Of a DNA stretch of 34,595 nt, positions 15,671-24,619 are shown piece after piece. Position 1 is the first letter of the stretch. Every line of letters starts with the position of its first letter. The position numbers and the translations under genes were made by a program. The notes under the pieces were generated by a model. The model was not told the origin of the DNA, did not search any database, and saw only the letters and a program-made list of their open reading frames with translations. The stretch is from Actinomadura geliboluensis (GTDB lineage: Bacteria; Actinomycetota; Actinomycetes; Streptosporangiales; Streptosporangiaceae), in assembly GCF_005889745.1 (NCBI RefSeq), contig NZ_VCKZ01000035.1, positions 1 through 34,595 of the forward strand, read 5' to 3'.

Positions 15671-16672
15671 ATGAAGGCTTGGAGCTGGCACCGCTACGGT
15701 CCGCCGTCCGAAGTCCTGACGCTCGTGGACGCCGACGAGCCCGGCGTCGGCCCGGACGACGTGCTCGTGCGGGTGCGGGCCGCGTCCGCCAACCCCTACG
15801 ACTGGCGCCACGCGATGGCCGACCCGAAGCTGGCGCGGCTCAGCGCCGGGCTGCGGCGGCCGAAGCCGGGGCTGGTCCTCGGCGCCGACCTCGCCGGCGT
15901 CGTCGAGCGCGTCGGCGAAGGGGTGACCCGGTTCCGGCCCGGCGACGCAGTGTTCGGGGAGGTCAAGCTGGGCTCGTTCGCCGAGGCCGCCGCCGTCCCG
16001 CAGGACAGGCTGGCCGCCAAGCCCGCGCGCCTCACGTTCGAGCAGGCGGCGTCGGTGTCGATGGCCGCGCACACCGCGCTGCAAGGGCTGCGCGACTACG
16101 GCCGGATCGCCGCCGGGCAGCGGGTCCTCGTGAACGGGGCCTCCGGCGGGATCGGCACGTTCGCCGTCCAGCTCGCCAAGGCGCTCGGGGCCGAGGTCAC
16201 CGGCGTGTGCAGCACCCGGAACGTCGAGCTGGTCCGTTCCCTGGGCGCGGACGACGTCATCGACTACTCCCGTGAAGACTTCACCGAACGGGACGGGCGA
16301 TACGACCTCGTCATGGACATCGTGGGCAACCGGTCGCTGGCGCGGCTGCGGCGTCCGCTGGTCGCGCGCGGGACGCTCGTGATCGTGGGCGGCATCGCCT
16401 CGGCTCGCGGCAGGCTGCTCGGCCCCGCCGCCCTGGGGCTGCGAGGCGTCCTGCTGTCGCCCTTAATCGGCCAGCGCATCGCCAACGTCAGCTGGAAGCC
16501 CAACTCGGCCGACCTGGAGTTCCTGGCGGAACTCATGGAGAGCGGGAAGGTCACGCCCGTCATCGATCGGACCTACCCGTTCGCCGAAGTCCCCGAGGCG
16601 CTGCGGTACATCGAACGCGGCCACGCTCGGGGAAAGGTCGCCATCTCAGTTGGCGATGGCCAGGGTGAGTGA
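15671..16672 (+). CDS. NAD(P)-dependent medium-chain oxidoreductase (quinone oxidoreductase type)
   Basis: A 333-residue zinc-free MDR enzyme. The N-terminal GroES-like part (NPYDWRHAMA, LGADLAGVVERVGEGVTRFRPGDAV) is followed by a Rossmann fold (RVLVNGASGGIGTFAVQLAK, about residues 155-174) that binds the nucleotide. It lacks the catalytic-zinc cysteine and histidine, so a quinone- or enone-type reduction is more likely than alcohol oxidation. The start has GAAGGGA upstream. It is preceded by the TetR operator array, so induction by a toxic quinone or similar electrophile is plausible. The 3' end overlaps the convergent DoxX-like gene by 27 bases. Confidence 0.92.
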   Translation: MKAWSWHRYGPPSEVLTLVDADEPGVGPDDVLVRVRAASANPYDWRHAMADPKLARLSAGLRRPKPGLVLGADLAGVVERVGEGVTRFRPGDAVFGEVKLGSFAEAAAVPQDRLAAKPARLTFEQAASVSMAAHTALQGLRDYGRIAAGQRVLVNGASGGIGTFAVQLAKALGAEVTGVCSTRNVELVRSLGADDVIDYSREDFTERDGRYDLVMDIVGNRSLARLRRPLVARGTLVIVGGIASARGRLLGPAALGLRGVLLSPLIGQRIANVSWKPNSADLEFLAELMESGKVTPVIDRTYPFAEVPEALRYIERGHARGKVAISVGDGQGE

Positions 16673-16996
16673 GGCGGCGGCCAAGGCCAGGTAGGCGCCG
16701 GGGAAGGCGATGTTGTAGAAGACCCTCGCCCGGACGTGCGCGGCCACCGCGATGACGAAGAAGGCGACGAGTCCGGCGGCCGCGGCGATCCCGATGACGT
16801 GCAGGCCGAGCAGTCCGAGGACGAGCCCGGCGGCGCCGGCGCCCTTGAGCGCCGCGAGGAGCGGGAGCATCGAGCGCGGCACCCCGACCTCCGCCGAGTT
16901 CGCCAGGACGAACCGGGCCTTCGCCAGGTCGGCGACGACGATCGCGGCGTTGATCGCGACCGTGATGAGCGTGACGGCGATGTACGTGGTGGACAT
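16646..16996 (-). CDS. DoxX-like membrane protein
   Basis: A 116-residue protein with four hydrophobic segments (YIAVTLITVAINAAIVVADL; LPLLAALKGAGAAGLVLGL; IGIAAAAGLVAFFVIAVAAH; FPGAYLALAAASLTLAI), as in the DoxX-like family. The motif LLAALKGAGAAGLVLGL is characteristic. It starts two bases after the stop of the ECF sigma gene on the same strand, with GAGGAC upstream, so the two form an operon. DoxX-like genes are frequent partners of SnoaL-tailed ECF sigma factors, which fits. Biochemical role unknown. Confidence 0.88.
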   Translation of the reverse strand: MSTTYIAVTLITVAINAAIVVADLAKARFVLANSAEVGVPRSMLPLLAALKGAGAAGLVLGLLGLHVIGIAAAAGLVAFFVIAVAAHVRARVFYNIAFPGAYLALAAASLTLAIAN

Positions 16997-16998
16997 GG

Positions 16999-17844
16999 TC
17001 AGTCCTCGATGTGGAGCAGCGCCAGCCGCCGGGGGTCGGCGACGACGTCGTAGCGGACGATGAGGCCGTCGGCGATGTGGAACACGAGGGCTGCGCGCGG
17101 GCGGCCCGGGCCGACGGCGATGCCGGGCCGTCCGTCGATGCGGACGAGGCGTGCCCGCACGGCGGCGGAGCGCATCGCGCGGGTCTCCTCGACGACGGCC
17201 TCGATCCCGTGCACCCGCTGCGGGGCGCCGGGGCGCAGCACCTGCGGGTCGGCCGTCCTGACCACGTCGGGATGCAGGACCTCGACCAGGCCGTCGATGT
17301 CGCCCTGCTGGGCCGCCTTCATGAAGGCGGTGACCACGCGCTGGGCCTCGCCCGACTCCGCGTCCGGCCATCCGGTGCGGCGGACGCGGCCCCGGGCGCG
17401 GCTGGCCAGCTTCTTCGCCGAGCCCGGTGTCGTGTCCAGGATGTGGGCGATCTCCTCGAAGGGCGCGCCGAACACGTCGTGGAGGATGAGCGCGACGCGC
17501 TGCGGAGGCGTCAGCTCCTCCACCACCACCGTGAAGGCCGCGGTGAGCTCGGCGGCGAGCAGCGCGACGTCCTCGGGGTTCTCGCCGGTCGCGGGGGTCG
17601 GGAGTTCCTCGGGGCGCCGCGGGGTCTCGTGGGTGCGGCGCAGGACGTCCAGGCAGAGGCGGGTCACCACGGTGGTCAGCCACGCCTGTGTGTTGCGGAT
17701 GTCGGCCGGGTCGGCGCGGGCGTACCTGGTCCATGACTCCTGGACGACGTCCTGCGCGTCCGCGTCCGACCCGAGGATGCGGAACGCCACCGCCAGCAGA
17801 TGCGGTCGCTCGCGGTCGAAGGCCGCTGCCTGGTCGGTACTCAC
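16999..17844 (-). CDS. ECF sigma factor with SnoaL-like C-terminal domain
   Basis: A 281-residue sigma factor. Sigma-2 is at about 10-75 (DAQDVVQESWTRY, IRNTQAWLTTVVTRLCLDVL), sigma-4 at about 105-165 (LTPPQRVALILHDVFGAPFEEIAHIL) and a SnoaL-like tail at about 175-280. Unlike the first sigma gene it lacks WLPEP and DGGG motifs, so it belongs to a related SigJ-like group rather than to classical ECF41. The GTG start at 17844 has GGAGGGG close upstream; a longer reading to 17886 would overlap its promoter. It is followed at once by a DoxX-like gene. The ECF41-type promoter found upstream suggests autoregulation. Confidence 0.93.
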   Translation of the reverse strand: MSTDQAAAFDRERPHLLAVAFRILGSDADAQDVVQESWTRYARADPADIRNTQAWLTTVVTRLCLDVLRRTHETPRRPEELPTPATGENPEDVALLAAELTAAFTVVVEELTPPQRVALILHDVFGAPFEEIAHILDTTPGSAKKLASRARGRVRRTGWPDAESGEAQRVVTAFMKAAQQGDIDGLVEVLHPDVVRTADPQVLRPGAPQRVHGIEAVVEETRAMRSAAVRARLVRIDGRPGIAVGPGRPRAALVFHIADGLIVRYDVVADPRRLALLHIED

Positions 17845-17879
17845 GTCCCCTCCTGTCCTTCGTGTTCGTCTACACACCA

Positions 17880-17905
17880 GACGCACCAGGGCCGCCGAAG
17901 GTGAC
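17880..17905 (-). promoter_or_regulatory. ECF41-type promoter of the sigma/DoxX operon
   Basis: On the minus strand GTCACC (17905-17900), 16 nt, then CGTC (17883-17880). This is very close to the reported ECF41 consensus TGTCACA, 16 nt, CGTC. The leader to the GTG start would be about 30 nt. Confidence 0.6.
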
Positions 17906-17916
17906 TCACCCCGGGG

Positions 17917-19947
17917 CTAGGTGCGCAGGGTTCGCGCGACGAGGAGGGCGATGTCGTCCTCGGCCTGCCTGTTCCCGGTCATGAGCCGGATGACGGTGGT
18001 GCAGAAGTCGTCCAGGGGCGGCTCAGCCTGGGCCAGTGCCGTGCCCAGGCGCTCGATGCCCGTTTCGATGTCGGCGTCGCGGGTCTCGATCAGGCCGTCG
18101 GTGTAGAGGGCGATGAGGCTGCCTTCGGCGAGATCGACGGTGAGCGGCTCGTAGTCGCCGATCCCCAGCCCGATCGGCAGGCCGCCCGGCGGGCGCGGGA
18201 AGGCGACCTCGCCGTCCGGATGGACGATCGCGGGCGGCGGATGCCCGGCGGTGGCGATCGTGCAGAACCCGGACGCCGGGTCGTACACGGCGTAGACGCA
18301 GGTCGCGCCCGCCGGGTCGAAGGGGGTGCGCTCCTCCTCGGCCTGCCGGACGACCAGCCGGTCCAACTGGAGGAGCACCCGGTGCGGCGGCAGGTCCAGG
18401 TAGGCGAGGGTGCGGACGGCGGTGCGCAGGCGGCCCATCGTCGCCGCCGCGTTGATGCCGTGGCCGGTCACGTCCCCGACGACCAGGGCGATCCGGCCGC
18501 CGTCCAGCGGGATCGCGTCGTACCAGTCGCCGCCGACGCCGACGTGCGCGTCGGACGGCAGGTAGCGGGAGGCGACGTCGACCGCGCCGCCGCCGGTCAG
18601 GTTCCGCGGCAGCAGGTTGCGCTGCAGCGCGAGGGCGGCGGCGTGCTCGCGGGTGTACTGGCGGGCGTTGTCCAGGCTCAGCGCCGCCCGCGCGGCCAGT
18701 TCCTCGGCGAGGACCAGGTCGTCGCGGGTGAACGGCGTCCGGTTGTCGGTGCGGACGAACACGGTCACGCCCAGGATGTCGCCGCGCGCCTTCAGCGGGA
18801 CGACGATCAGCGTGTGCATCCCGGTGGCGGCGATGACCCGGGACCGGTCCGGGTCGACGTCGAGCCAGCCGCCGGGCGAGGTGTCGAGCACCGGCTCGAA
18901 ATGGGACCGGCCCGTGTCCAGGACGCGGGTGAACGGCGAGGCCGGCGGCACGTACACCGGCTCCCCGATCGGCCACATCGACTCGGGGACGCCGTCGTGG
19001 ATCGACGCCGCCCCCGCGCGGCGGAACACCGGGACGCTGTTCTCCGACGAGGTCAGATGCTGCAATGGCTCGGCGTCCGGCAGCACGGACTCGGCCAGGT
19101 CGACGGTCACGAAGTCGGCGAGGTCCGGCACGGCCAGGTCCGCCATCTCCTGCGCGGTCTGCCGGACGTCGAGGGTCGTGCCGATGCGGGTGCTGGCCTC
19201 GCGCAGCACGGCGAGGCGGCGGCGGGCCCGGCTGTGGCTGATGTCCAGCGCGACCGAGCACACGCCGAGCGGCCGGCCGTCCACGCCGTCGAGCCGGAAA
19301 TGGGAGATCGACAGGGTGACGTCCTCGCGGCCGTCGGGCGACGTCCGGTGCACCTCCTCGTCGAACAGCGGGACGCCGTCGGCGAGCACCCGGCTGATCG
19401 CCTCCACCGCCGCCCGCGTGTCGATCCCGGGCGGCGGGTCGGTGAGCCGGCGGCCGACCCGGTAGTGCGGGAACACCGGCTGCAGGCGCTCGGCGGCCGT
19501 GTTCATCCAGACGCACCGCAGGTCGCGGTCCCAGACGAGCAGGGCGAGGGGCGAGCGCCGCAGGAGCGGTTCGAGCATCGAGGACATGCGGTCGGACGCG
19601 TCCTCGACGGAGCCCATGCAGACCAGCCAGGACGGCCGCTCCCCGGCGCCGTCCAGCCGGAGGACGTCGGCGTGCACGACGAGCGCGCCGCCGTCGCCGC
19701 CCTGCACCTCCAGCAGCCCCGACCAGTGCTGTTCCGTCCCGTCCGGCCAGGTGGGCGGCCCGGCGTCCGGGCCGCGCGGCGGGAGCAGGCGCACCGCGCC
19801 GCGGCCGAGATCGGTGTCGCCGTGGCCGAGGAGTTCGCGCGCGGCGCGCGTCCAGCCGGTCACGGTCCCGTCCGCGGCGAGCACGGCGACCGCGTCCGGT
19901 CGCCCGCGCGGCGGCCCGCCCCCGGCCGTGCTGTCGGATGTCGTCAT
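17917..19947 (-). CDS. PAS-PAS-GAF-PP2C (SpoIIE-type) serine phosphatase
   Basis: A 676-residue cytoplasmic protein. Order: PAS-like region (about 20-110), second PAS with its C-terminal extension (about 120-235), GAF domain (about 250-410, with MHTLIVVPLKARGDILGVTVFVR), and PP2C/SpoIIE phosphatase (about 440-675). Metal-binding motifs GGDWYD, VGDVTGHG and LYTDGLIETRD are intact, so it should be active. Such proteins dephosphorylate anti-sigma-factor antagonists in partner-switching systems. No anti-sigma kinase domain or antagonist gene lies beside it, so its partner is elsewhere. The start at 19947 (MTTSDSTAGGG) has only a weak G-rich Shine-Dalgarno. It is divergent from the molybdenum hydroxylase genes. 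Confidence 0.92.
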   Translation of the reverse strand: MTTSDSTAGGGPPRGRPDAVAVLAADGTVTGWTRAARELLGHGDTDLGRGAVRLLPPRGPDAGPPTWPDGTEQHWSGLLEVQGGDGGALVVHADVLRLDGAGERPSWLVCMGSVEDASDRMSSMLEPLLRRSPLALLVWDRDLRCVWMNTAAERLQPVFPHYRVGRRLTDPPPGIDTRAAVEAISRVLADGVPLFDEEVHRTSPDGREDVTLSISHFRLDGVDGRPLGVCSVALDISHSRARRRLAVLREASTRIGTTLDVRQTAQEMADLAVPDLADFVTVDLAESVLPDAEPLQHLTSSENSVPVFRRAGAASIHDGVPESMWPIGEPVYVPPASPFTRVLDTGRSHFEPVLDTSPGGWLDVDPDRSRVIAATGMHTLIVVPLKARGDILGVTVFVRTDNRTPFTRDDLVLAEELAARAALSLDNARQYTREHAAALALQRNLLPRNLTGGGAVDVASRYLPSDAHVGVGGDWYDAIPLDGGRIALVVGDVTGHGINAAATMGRLRTAVRTLAYLDLPPHRVLLQLDRLVVRQAEEERTPFDPAGATCVYAVYDPASGFCTIATAGHPPPAIVHPDGEVAFPRPPGGLPIGLGIGDYEPLTVDLAEGSLIALYTDGLIETRDADIETGIERLGTALAQAEPPLDDFCTTVIRLMTGNRQAEDDIALLVARTLRT

Positions 19948-20036
19948 CGTGGCCCCCGTCCGATGTGAAGACCCGGCACCTATGGGCAATGCCCCGATAC
20001 GGAGAGTGAGCGACATCTGATCATTAAGGAGTCCCC

Positions 20037-20558
20037 ATGGGGATGGACGTCGGGACACGGCCGCTGGAGCGCGGCCCGGAGGCGCGCGCGGTCGTTCTCA
20101 CCGTCAACGGCCGGGAGCGGCCCGTGCGGATCGAACCCCGCGTGAGCCTGCTGGACGCGCTGCGCGAGCATCTCGGGCTGACCGGCTCGAAGAAGGGCTG
20201 CGACCAGGGCACGTGCGGCGCCTGCACAGTGTGGGTGGACGGCCGCCGCGTGCTGGCCTGCCTCACCCTCGCGATCGCCTGCCAAGGACGCGAGGTCACC
20301 ACCATCGAGGGCCTGTCGGACGGCGACCGCCTGCACCCGATGCAGGAGGCGTTCATCGCCCGGGACGCGTTCCAGTGCGGCTACTGCACGCCGGGGCAGA
20401 TCATGTCGGCGGTCGCGCTGCTGGAGGAGGGCCGCGCCGCCGACGACGGCGAGATCGCCGAATGGATGAGCGGCAACCTCTGCCGGTGCACCGCCTACCC
20501 GAACATCCGGGCCGCGATCCGCGACGTCCGCGACGCGAAGGGCGGCGCGGGGCGGTGA
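20037..20558 (+). CDS. Molybdenum hydroxylase, [2Fe-2S] subunit (YagT/PaoA- and CoxS-like)
   Basis: A 173-residue electron-transfer subunit. The plant-ferredoxin-type cluster motif GCDQGTCGACTVWVDG with a later Cys (VLAC) and the second cluster motif CGYCTPGQIM plus GNLCRCTAY are complete, so both [2Fe-2S] clusters should form. The start has AAGGAG six bases upstream. There is no twin-arginine signal, unlike E. coli PaoA, so the enzyme is probably cytoplasmic. It is the first of three overlapping genes (GTGA overlap with the FAD subunit). It passes electrons from the Mo centre to FAD. Confidence 0.95.
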   Translation: MGMDVGTRPLERGPEARAVVLTVNGRERPVRIEPRVSLLDALREHLGLTGSKKGCDQGTCGACTVWVDGRRVLACLTLAIACQGREVTTIEGLSDGDRLHPMQEAFIARDAFQCGYCTPGQIMSAVALLEEGRAADDGEIAEWMSGNLCRCTAYPNIRAAIRDVRDAKGGAGR

Positions 20559-21547
20559 GGGCGTTCGACTACGCGCGGGCGGACGGCGTGGACACGGCGA
20601 TCGCGGCGGTCGGCGCCCACCCGGCCGGCGCGTTCCTCGCGGGCGGCACGACCGAGGTCGACCTGGTGCGCCAGAACGTCCTGCGCCCGGACCTGCTCGT
20701 CGACATCAACGACCTGCCCCTGGACCGCGTCGAGGACCTCCCCGACGGCGGGCTGCGCATCGGCGCGCTCGCGCGCATGAGCGACGTCGCCCGCGCGGCC
20801 GGGGTGGTGGACAGGTTCCCTCTCATCGCGCAGTCGCTGCTGCTGGGCGCGTCGGCGCAGCTGCGGAACATGGCGTCAATGGGCGGCAACCTGTGCCAGC
20901 GGGTCCGGTGCGGCTACTACCGCGACGCCGTCTCGCCGTGCAACAAGCGGGAGCCCGGCAGCGGCTGCTCGGCCATCGGCGGCCTCCACCGCGGGCACGC
21001 GGTGCTCGGCACCAGCGACAGGTGCATCGCAACCCACCCGTCCGACGTGGCGGTGGCGCTGGTCGCCGTGGACGCGGTCGTCCGCACGCGCGGGCCGGGC
21101 GGCGAGCGGGGCATCCCGATCGACGACTTCTTCCTGCTCCCCGGCGACACCCCGCACCGGGAGCGTCCGCTGGAGCACGGGGAGCTGATCACGGCGATCG
21201 AGGTGCCGCCGGTCCCGACGGCCCGCCGGTCGGTGTACCTGAAGGTCCGCGACCGCGCGTCCTACGAGTTCGCGCTGGTCTCGGTCGCGGCGGCGGTGGA
21301 CGTCCGGGACGGCGCCGTCGCCGAGGTGCGGCTGGCGCTCGGCGGTGTCGCGACCAAGCCGTGGCGGGCGCGGGCGGCCGAGCGGAGCCTGCTCGGCGGG
21401 CCCGCGACGCCCGGCGCCTTCGCCGAGGCCGCCGCGCGGGAACTGGCGTCGGCCGAGCCCCGGCCGCAGAACGCCTTCAAGGTCGAACTGGCGCGCCGGA
21501 CGATCGTCCGGGCGCTGACGATGCTCACGAACGGGGATGACCGATGA
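20555..21547 (+). CDS. Molybdenum hydroxylase, FAD subunit with extra Fe-S motif (YagS/PaoB-like)
   Basis: A 330-residue FAD-binding subunit. FAD contacts are in FLAGGTTEVDLVRQN (about 26-40) and SMGGNLCQR. Between them and THPSD lies a cysteine-rich insertion (CGYYRDAVSPCNKREPG, then GSGC and SDRCIATHPSD) like the one that holds a [4Fe-4S] cluster in E. coli PaoB. The start is GTG, overlapping the stop of the [2Fe-2S] gene (GTGA). Its own stop overlaps the large-subunit start (ATGA). This insertion places the enzyme with the aldehyde oxidoreductase/YagS group rather than with classic xanthine dehydrogenase. Confidence 0.94.
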   Translation: MRAFDYARADGVDTAIAAVGAHPAGAFLAGGTTEVDLVRQNVLRPDLLVDINDLPLDRVEDLPDGGLRIGALARMSDVARAAGVVDRFPLIAQSLLLGASAQLRNMASMGGNLCQRVRCGYYRDAVSPCNKREPGSGCSAIGGLHRGHAVLGTSDRCIATHPSDVAVALVAVDAVVRTRGPGGERGIPIDDFFLLPGDTPHRERPLEHGELITAIEVPPVPTARRSVYLKVRDRASYEFALVSVAAAVDVRDGAVAEVRLALGGVATKPWRARAAERSLLGGPATPGAFAEAAARELASAEPRPQNAFKVELARRTIVRALTMLTNGDDR

Positions 21548-23792
21548 GCGGATCCATCGGACGGGAGGTCCCGCGGGTCGACGGCCGGGAGAAGGTCACC
21601 GGCGCGGCGCGCTACTCCGGGGAGATCGCGCTGCCGGGCCTCGCGCACGGGCGGATCGTCGGCGCGCGGGTGGCGGCCGGGCGCGTCGCCTCGATCGACA
21701 CGGCGGAGGCGGAGCGCGCCGCCGGGGTCGTCGCCGTGCTGACCAGGCACGACCTGCCCGAGGTCGCCAAGGTGCCGCTGGTGCCGTCCCTGATGGGCGG
21801 TCCGGCGCCCGGCGAGACGTTCTTCCCGATGCAGGACGACACGGTCCACTACGCGGGCCAGCCGGTCGCGGTCGTCGTGGCCGACGGGCTGGAGCAGGCG
21901 CAGTACGCCGCGTCCCTCGTCCGGGTCGAGTACGCCGAGGCGCCGTCCGTCACCGTCGTCGAGCAGGGCCGCGCGGACGCCTACGAACCCGAGAAGATCT
22001 TCGGCGGCTTCATGCCCGCCCAGTTGCGGCGCGGCGACGTCGAGGACGGGCTCGCGGCGGCCGACGCGCGGATCGACACGGTGTTCCGGTTCGCCGCCAA
22101 CCACCACAACGCGCTGGAGCCCATGACCACCACCGCCGTGTGGGACGGCGACCGGCTGACGCTGTACGACTCGTGCCAGGGCATCAAGGCCGTGCAGCTG
22201 ACGGTCGCCGCCCTGCTCGGCATGTCCCCGTCGAAGATCCGGGTGCTGACGCGGTTCGTGGGCGGCGCGTTCGGGTCCAAGGCGATGGTCTGGCCGCACG
22301 TGACCCTCGCCGCGCTGGCCGCCCGGCACGTCCGCCGGCCGGTCCGGCTCACGGTCACGCGCGAGCAGATGTTCACCTCCTGCGGGCACCGGGAGGAGCA
22401 GGAGCAGCACATCGTGCTCGGGGCGCGGCGCGACGGGACGCTCACCGCGATCCGGCACCACAAGATCTCCGTCACCTCGCCGTTCGACGACTGGGCCGAA
22501 CCCGCGTTCGGCGCGTCGTCCCAGGTGTACGCCAGCCCCGCGTTCGAGGGCGTCCACCGGCTGGTGCGCGGCAACACGATGACGCCGACGTTCACCCGCG
22601 GGCCCGGCGAGTCCGCCGGGATGTTCAGCCTCGAATGCGCGATGGACGAACTCTCCCACGAACTCGGGATCGACCCGGTCGAGCTGCGGCTGCGCAACAT
22701 CAGCGACGTCGACCCCAACACCGGCCACCCGTGGTCCAGCAGCGGGCTGGCCGACTGCCTGCGGCAGGGGGCGGAGCGGTTCGGCTGGGACGGCCGCGAC
22801 CCGGCGCCCGGCGTCCGCCGCGAGGGCGACTGGCTGATCGGGACCGGCATGGCCACCGCCGCCTACCCGGTGGCGTTCTTCATGCGCACCCAGCGCGCCC
22901 GCGCTCGCCTGTACTCCGACGGCACCGCCGTCATATCCACCGCCGCGCAGGAGTTCGGCACCGGGATGACGACCGTCCTCACCCAGGTCGCCGCCGACGG
23001 CCTCGGGGTCGGCCTCGCGGACGTGCGGCTGGAGTACGGCGACACCGACATGCCGACCGCCGGGTCACCCGTGGGCTCCAACGGCGCGATGATGGTGAGC
23101 GCCGCCGTGCACAACGCCGCCGTCGCCGTCCGCGACCAGATGATCGCCGCGGCCGTCGGCGACCCGGACTCGCCGCTGCACGGCGCCGACCCCGTCACCG
23201 TCACCGTCGCGGACGGGCGGATGACCGCCTCCGGCGGCGCCGAGACCTACCGCGACCTGATGGAGCGGCACCTCATGAACGACGCCGAGGCCATCGGCGG
23301 TGGGACCCGCCGCCGCTCGACACCCCGTGGGGGCTGCTGACGTTCGGGGCCCAGTTCGCCGAGGTCGCGGTCGACGCCGACCTCGGGCTCGTCCGGGTGC
23401 GGCGCATGACCGCCGCGTTCGCACCGGGCCGCGTCCTCAACCCCATGACGGCGCGCAGCCAGCTCATGGGCGGGATGCTCTGGGGGATGAGCCAGGCCCT
23501 GCTCGAAGGCACCCGCATGGACACCGGCCTCGGCCGGTGGGCCAACGCGAGCCTCGGCGACTACCTGGTGCCGGTCAACGCCGACGCGCCCGAGGTCGAC
23601 ATCGCGCTGATCGAGGTGGACGATCCGGTCACCGGCCCGCTCGGCGTCAAGGGCGTCGGCGAGATCGGGCAGGTCGGCTCGGGCGCCGCGGTCGCCAACG
23701 CCGTCTTCCACGCGACCGGCGTCCGCGTCCGCGACCGCCCGATCACCGCCGAGCACCTCCTCAACGGCCTGGCCGGCGGTCCGCGCCGCTAG
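21544..23792 (+). pseudogene. Molybdenum hydroxylase large subunit, interrupted by a one-base frameshift
   Basis: The molybdopterin subunit (YagR/PaoC-like) reads in one frame from 21544 to about 23300 (REVPRVDGREKVTGAARYSG, RFVGGAFGSK, EFGTGMTTVLTQVAADGLG), then continues in the -1 frame to 23792 (WDPPPLDTPWGLLTFGAQF through GVKGVGEIGQVGSGAA). As written the first frame stops at 23340 after 598 residues. Adding one base near 23296-23303 would give a normal 749-residue protein. The catalytic Glu (GVGEIG) is in the part after the break, so the product as written cannot be active. No other damage is seen, so this may be a sequencing error in a GC-rich run or a recent mutation. The stop overlaps the convergent ABC ATPase stop. 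Confidence 0.85.
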
Positions 23793-24619
23793 GAGCCGTG
23801 AGCGGCGCCCGCGTCCACCGGGTCGGGTGCGCCCTCCGGGTCGCCGAGCTGGCGCACCTCCCGGTAGACGCGCCCGCGCAGCCGGGCGAACTCCGGCAGC
23901 TCCTTCGTGCTGAGCTGGTCGCGGGGGCGCGGCAGGTCGACGTCGACGATGCCGCGGACCCGGGTGGGACGCGGGGTCAGCGCGATGACCCGGTCGGCCA
24001 GGTAGACGGCCTCGTCGATGTCGTGCGTCACGAACACGACGGTGACGCCGTACTCGTGGCGGAGCTTGAGGGTCAGGTCCTCCAGGTCGGCGCGGGTCTG
24101 CGCGTCCAGCGAGGCGAACGGCTCGTCCATCAGCAGGATCTGCGGTTCGTACGCGAGGGCGCGCGCGATCGCCACGCGCTGCTGCATGCCGCCCGACAGC
24201 TGCCACGGGTACCGGCGGCCGGCGTCGGCGAGGCCGACGGCCGCGAGCGAGTCGCTGATCAGCGCCTGCCGCTTCTTGCGGTCCAGCCGCTTGCGCCGCA
24301 GCGGGAAGGCGATGTTCTCCTCGACCGACATCCACGGGAACAGCGACCTGCTGTAGTCCTGGAAGACGATCGCCATGTCCTCGGGGGTCCGGTCGATCGG
24401 CCTGCCCTCGACGCGGACCTCGCCGGTCGTGGCGGGCATCAGCCCGGACAGGCAGCGCAGCAGCGTCGTCTTGCCGCAGCCGGACGGGCCGACCACGCAC
24501 ACGAACTCGCTGCGCGCGACGGTGAAGCTGATCTCGTCGATCGCGTGCACCGCCTGGTCGCCGCCGCCGTAGACCTTGCCGAGGCCCTCGACCTCGAGCA
24601 TCGGCGCTTCGTTGCTCAT
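23789..24619 (-). CDS. NitT/TauT-type ABC transporter ATPase
   Basis: A 276-residue ATPase like SsuB/TauB. Walker A is GPSGCGKTT, Q-loop VFQDYSRSLFPWMSVEENI, signature LSGGMQQRVAIARAL, Walker B ILLMDEPFASLD and switch His in VTHDIDEAVYLADRV. The start has AAGGAG. It is the last gene of a three-gene operon (permease, permease, ATPase) with one- and four-base overlaps. Its stop and the stop of the convergent hydroxylase share the four bases CTAG. It powers import together with the lipoprotein encoded at 29018-30004. Confidence 0.95.
   Translation of the reverse strand: MSNEAPMLEVEGLGKVYGGGDQAVHAIDEISFTVARSEFVCVVGPSGCGKTTLLRCLSGLMPATTGEVRVEGRPIDRTPEDMAIVFQDYSRSLFPWMSVEENIAFPLRRKRLDRKKRQALISDSLAAVGLADAGRRYPWQLSGGMQQRVAIARALAYEPQILLMDEPFASLDAQTRADLEDLTLKLRHEYGVTVVFVTHDIDEAVYLADRVIALTPRPTRVRGIVDVDLPRPRDQLSTKELPEFARLRGRVYREVRQLGDPEGAPDPVDAGAAHGS

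Noticed and set aside
21537..23300. Arg/Gly-rich alternative frame over the hydroxylase large subunit
   Set aside because: Before about 23300 this frame has no family motifs; only its continuation after 23300 is homologous, which reveals the frameshift and not a separate gene.
23290..23345. Programmed -1 ribosomal frameshift in the hydroxylase large subunit
   Set aside because: No slippery X-XXY-YYZ heptamer is present at the junction and no such mechanism is known in this family; an indel or sequencing error is simpler.
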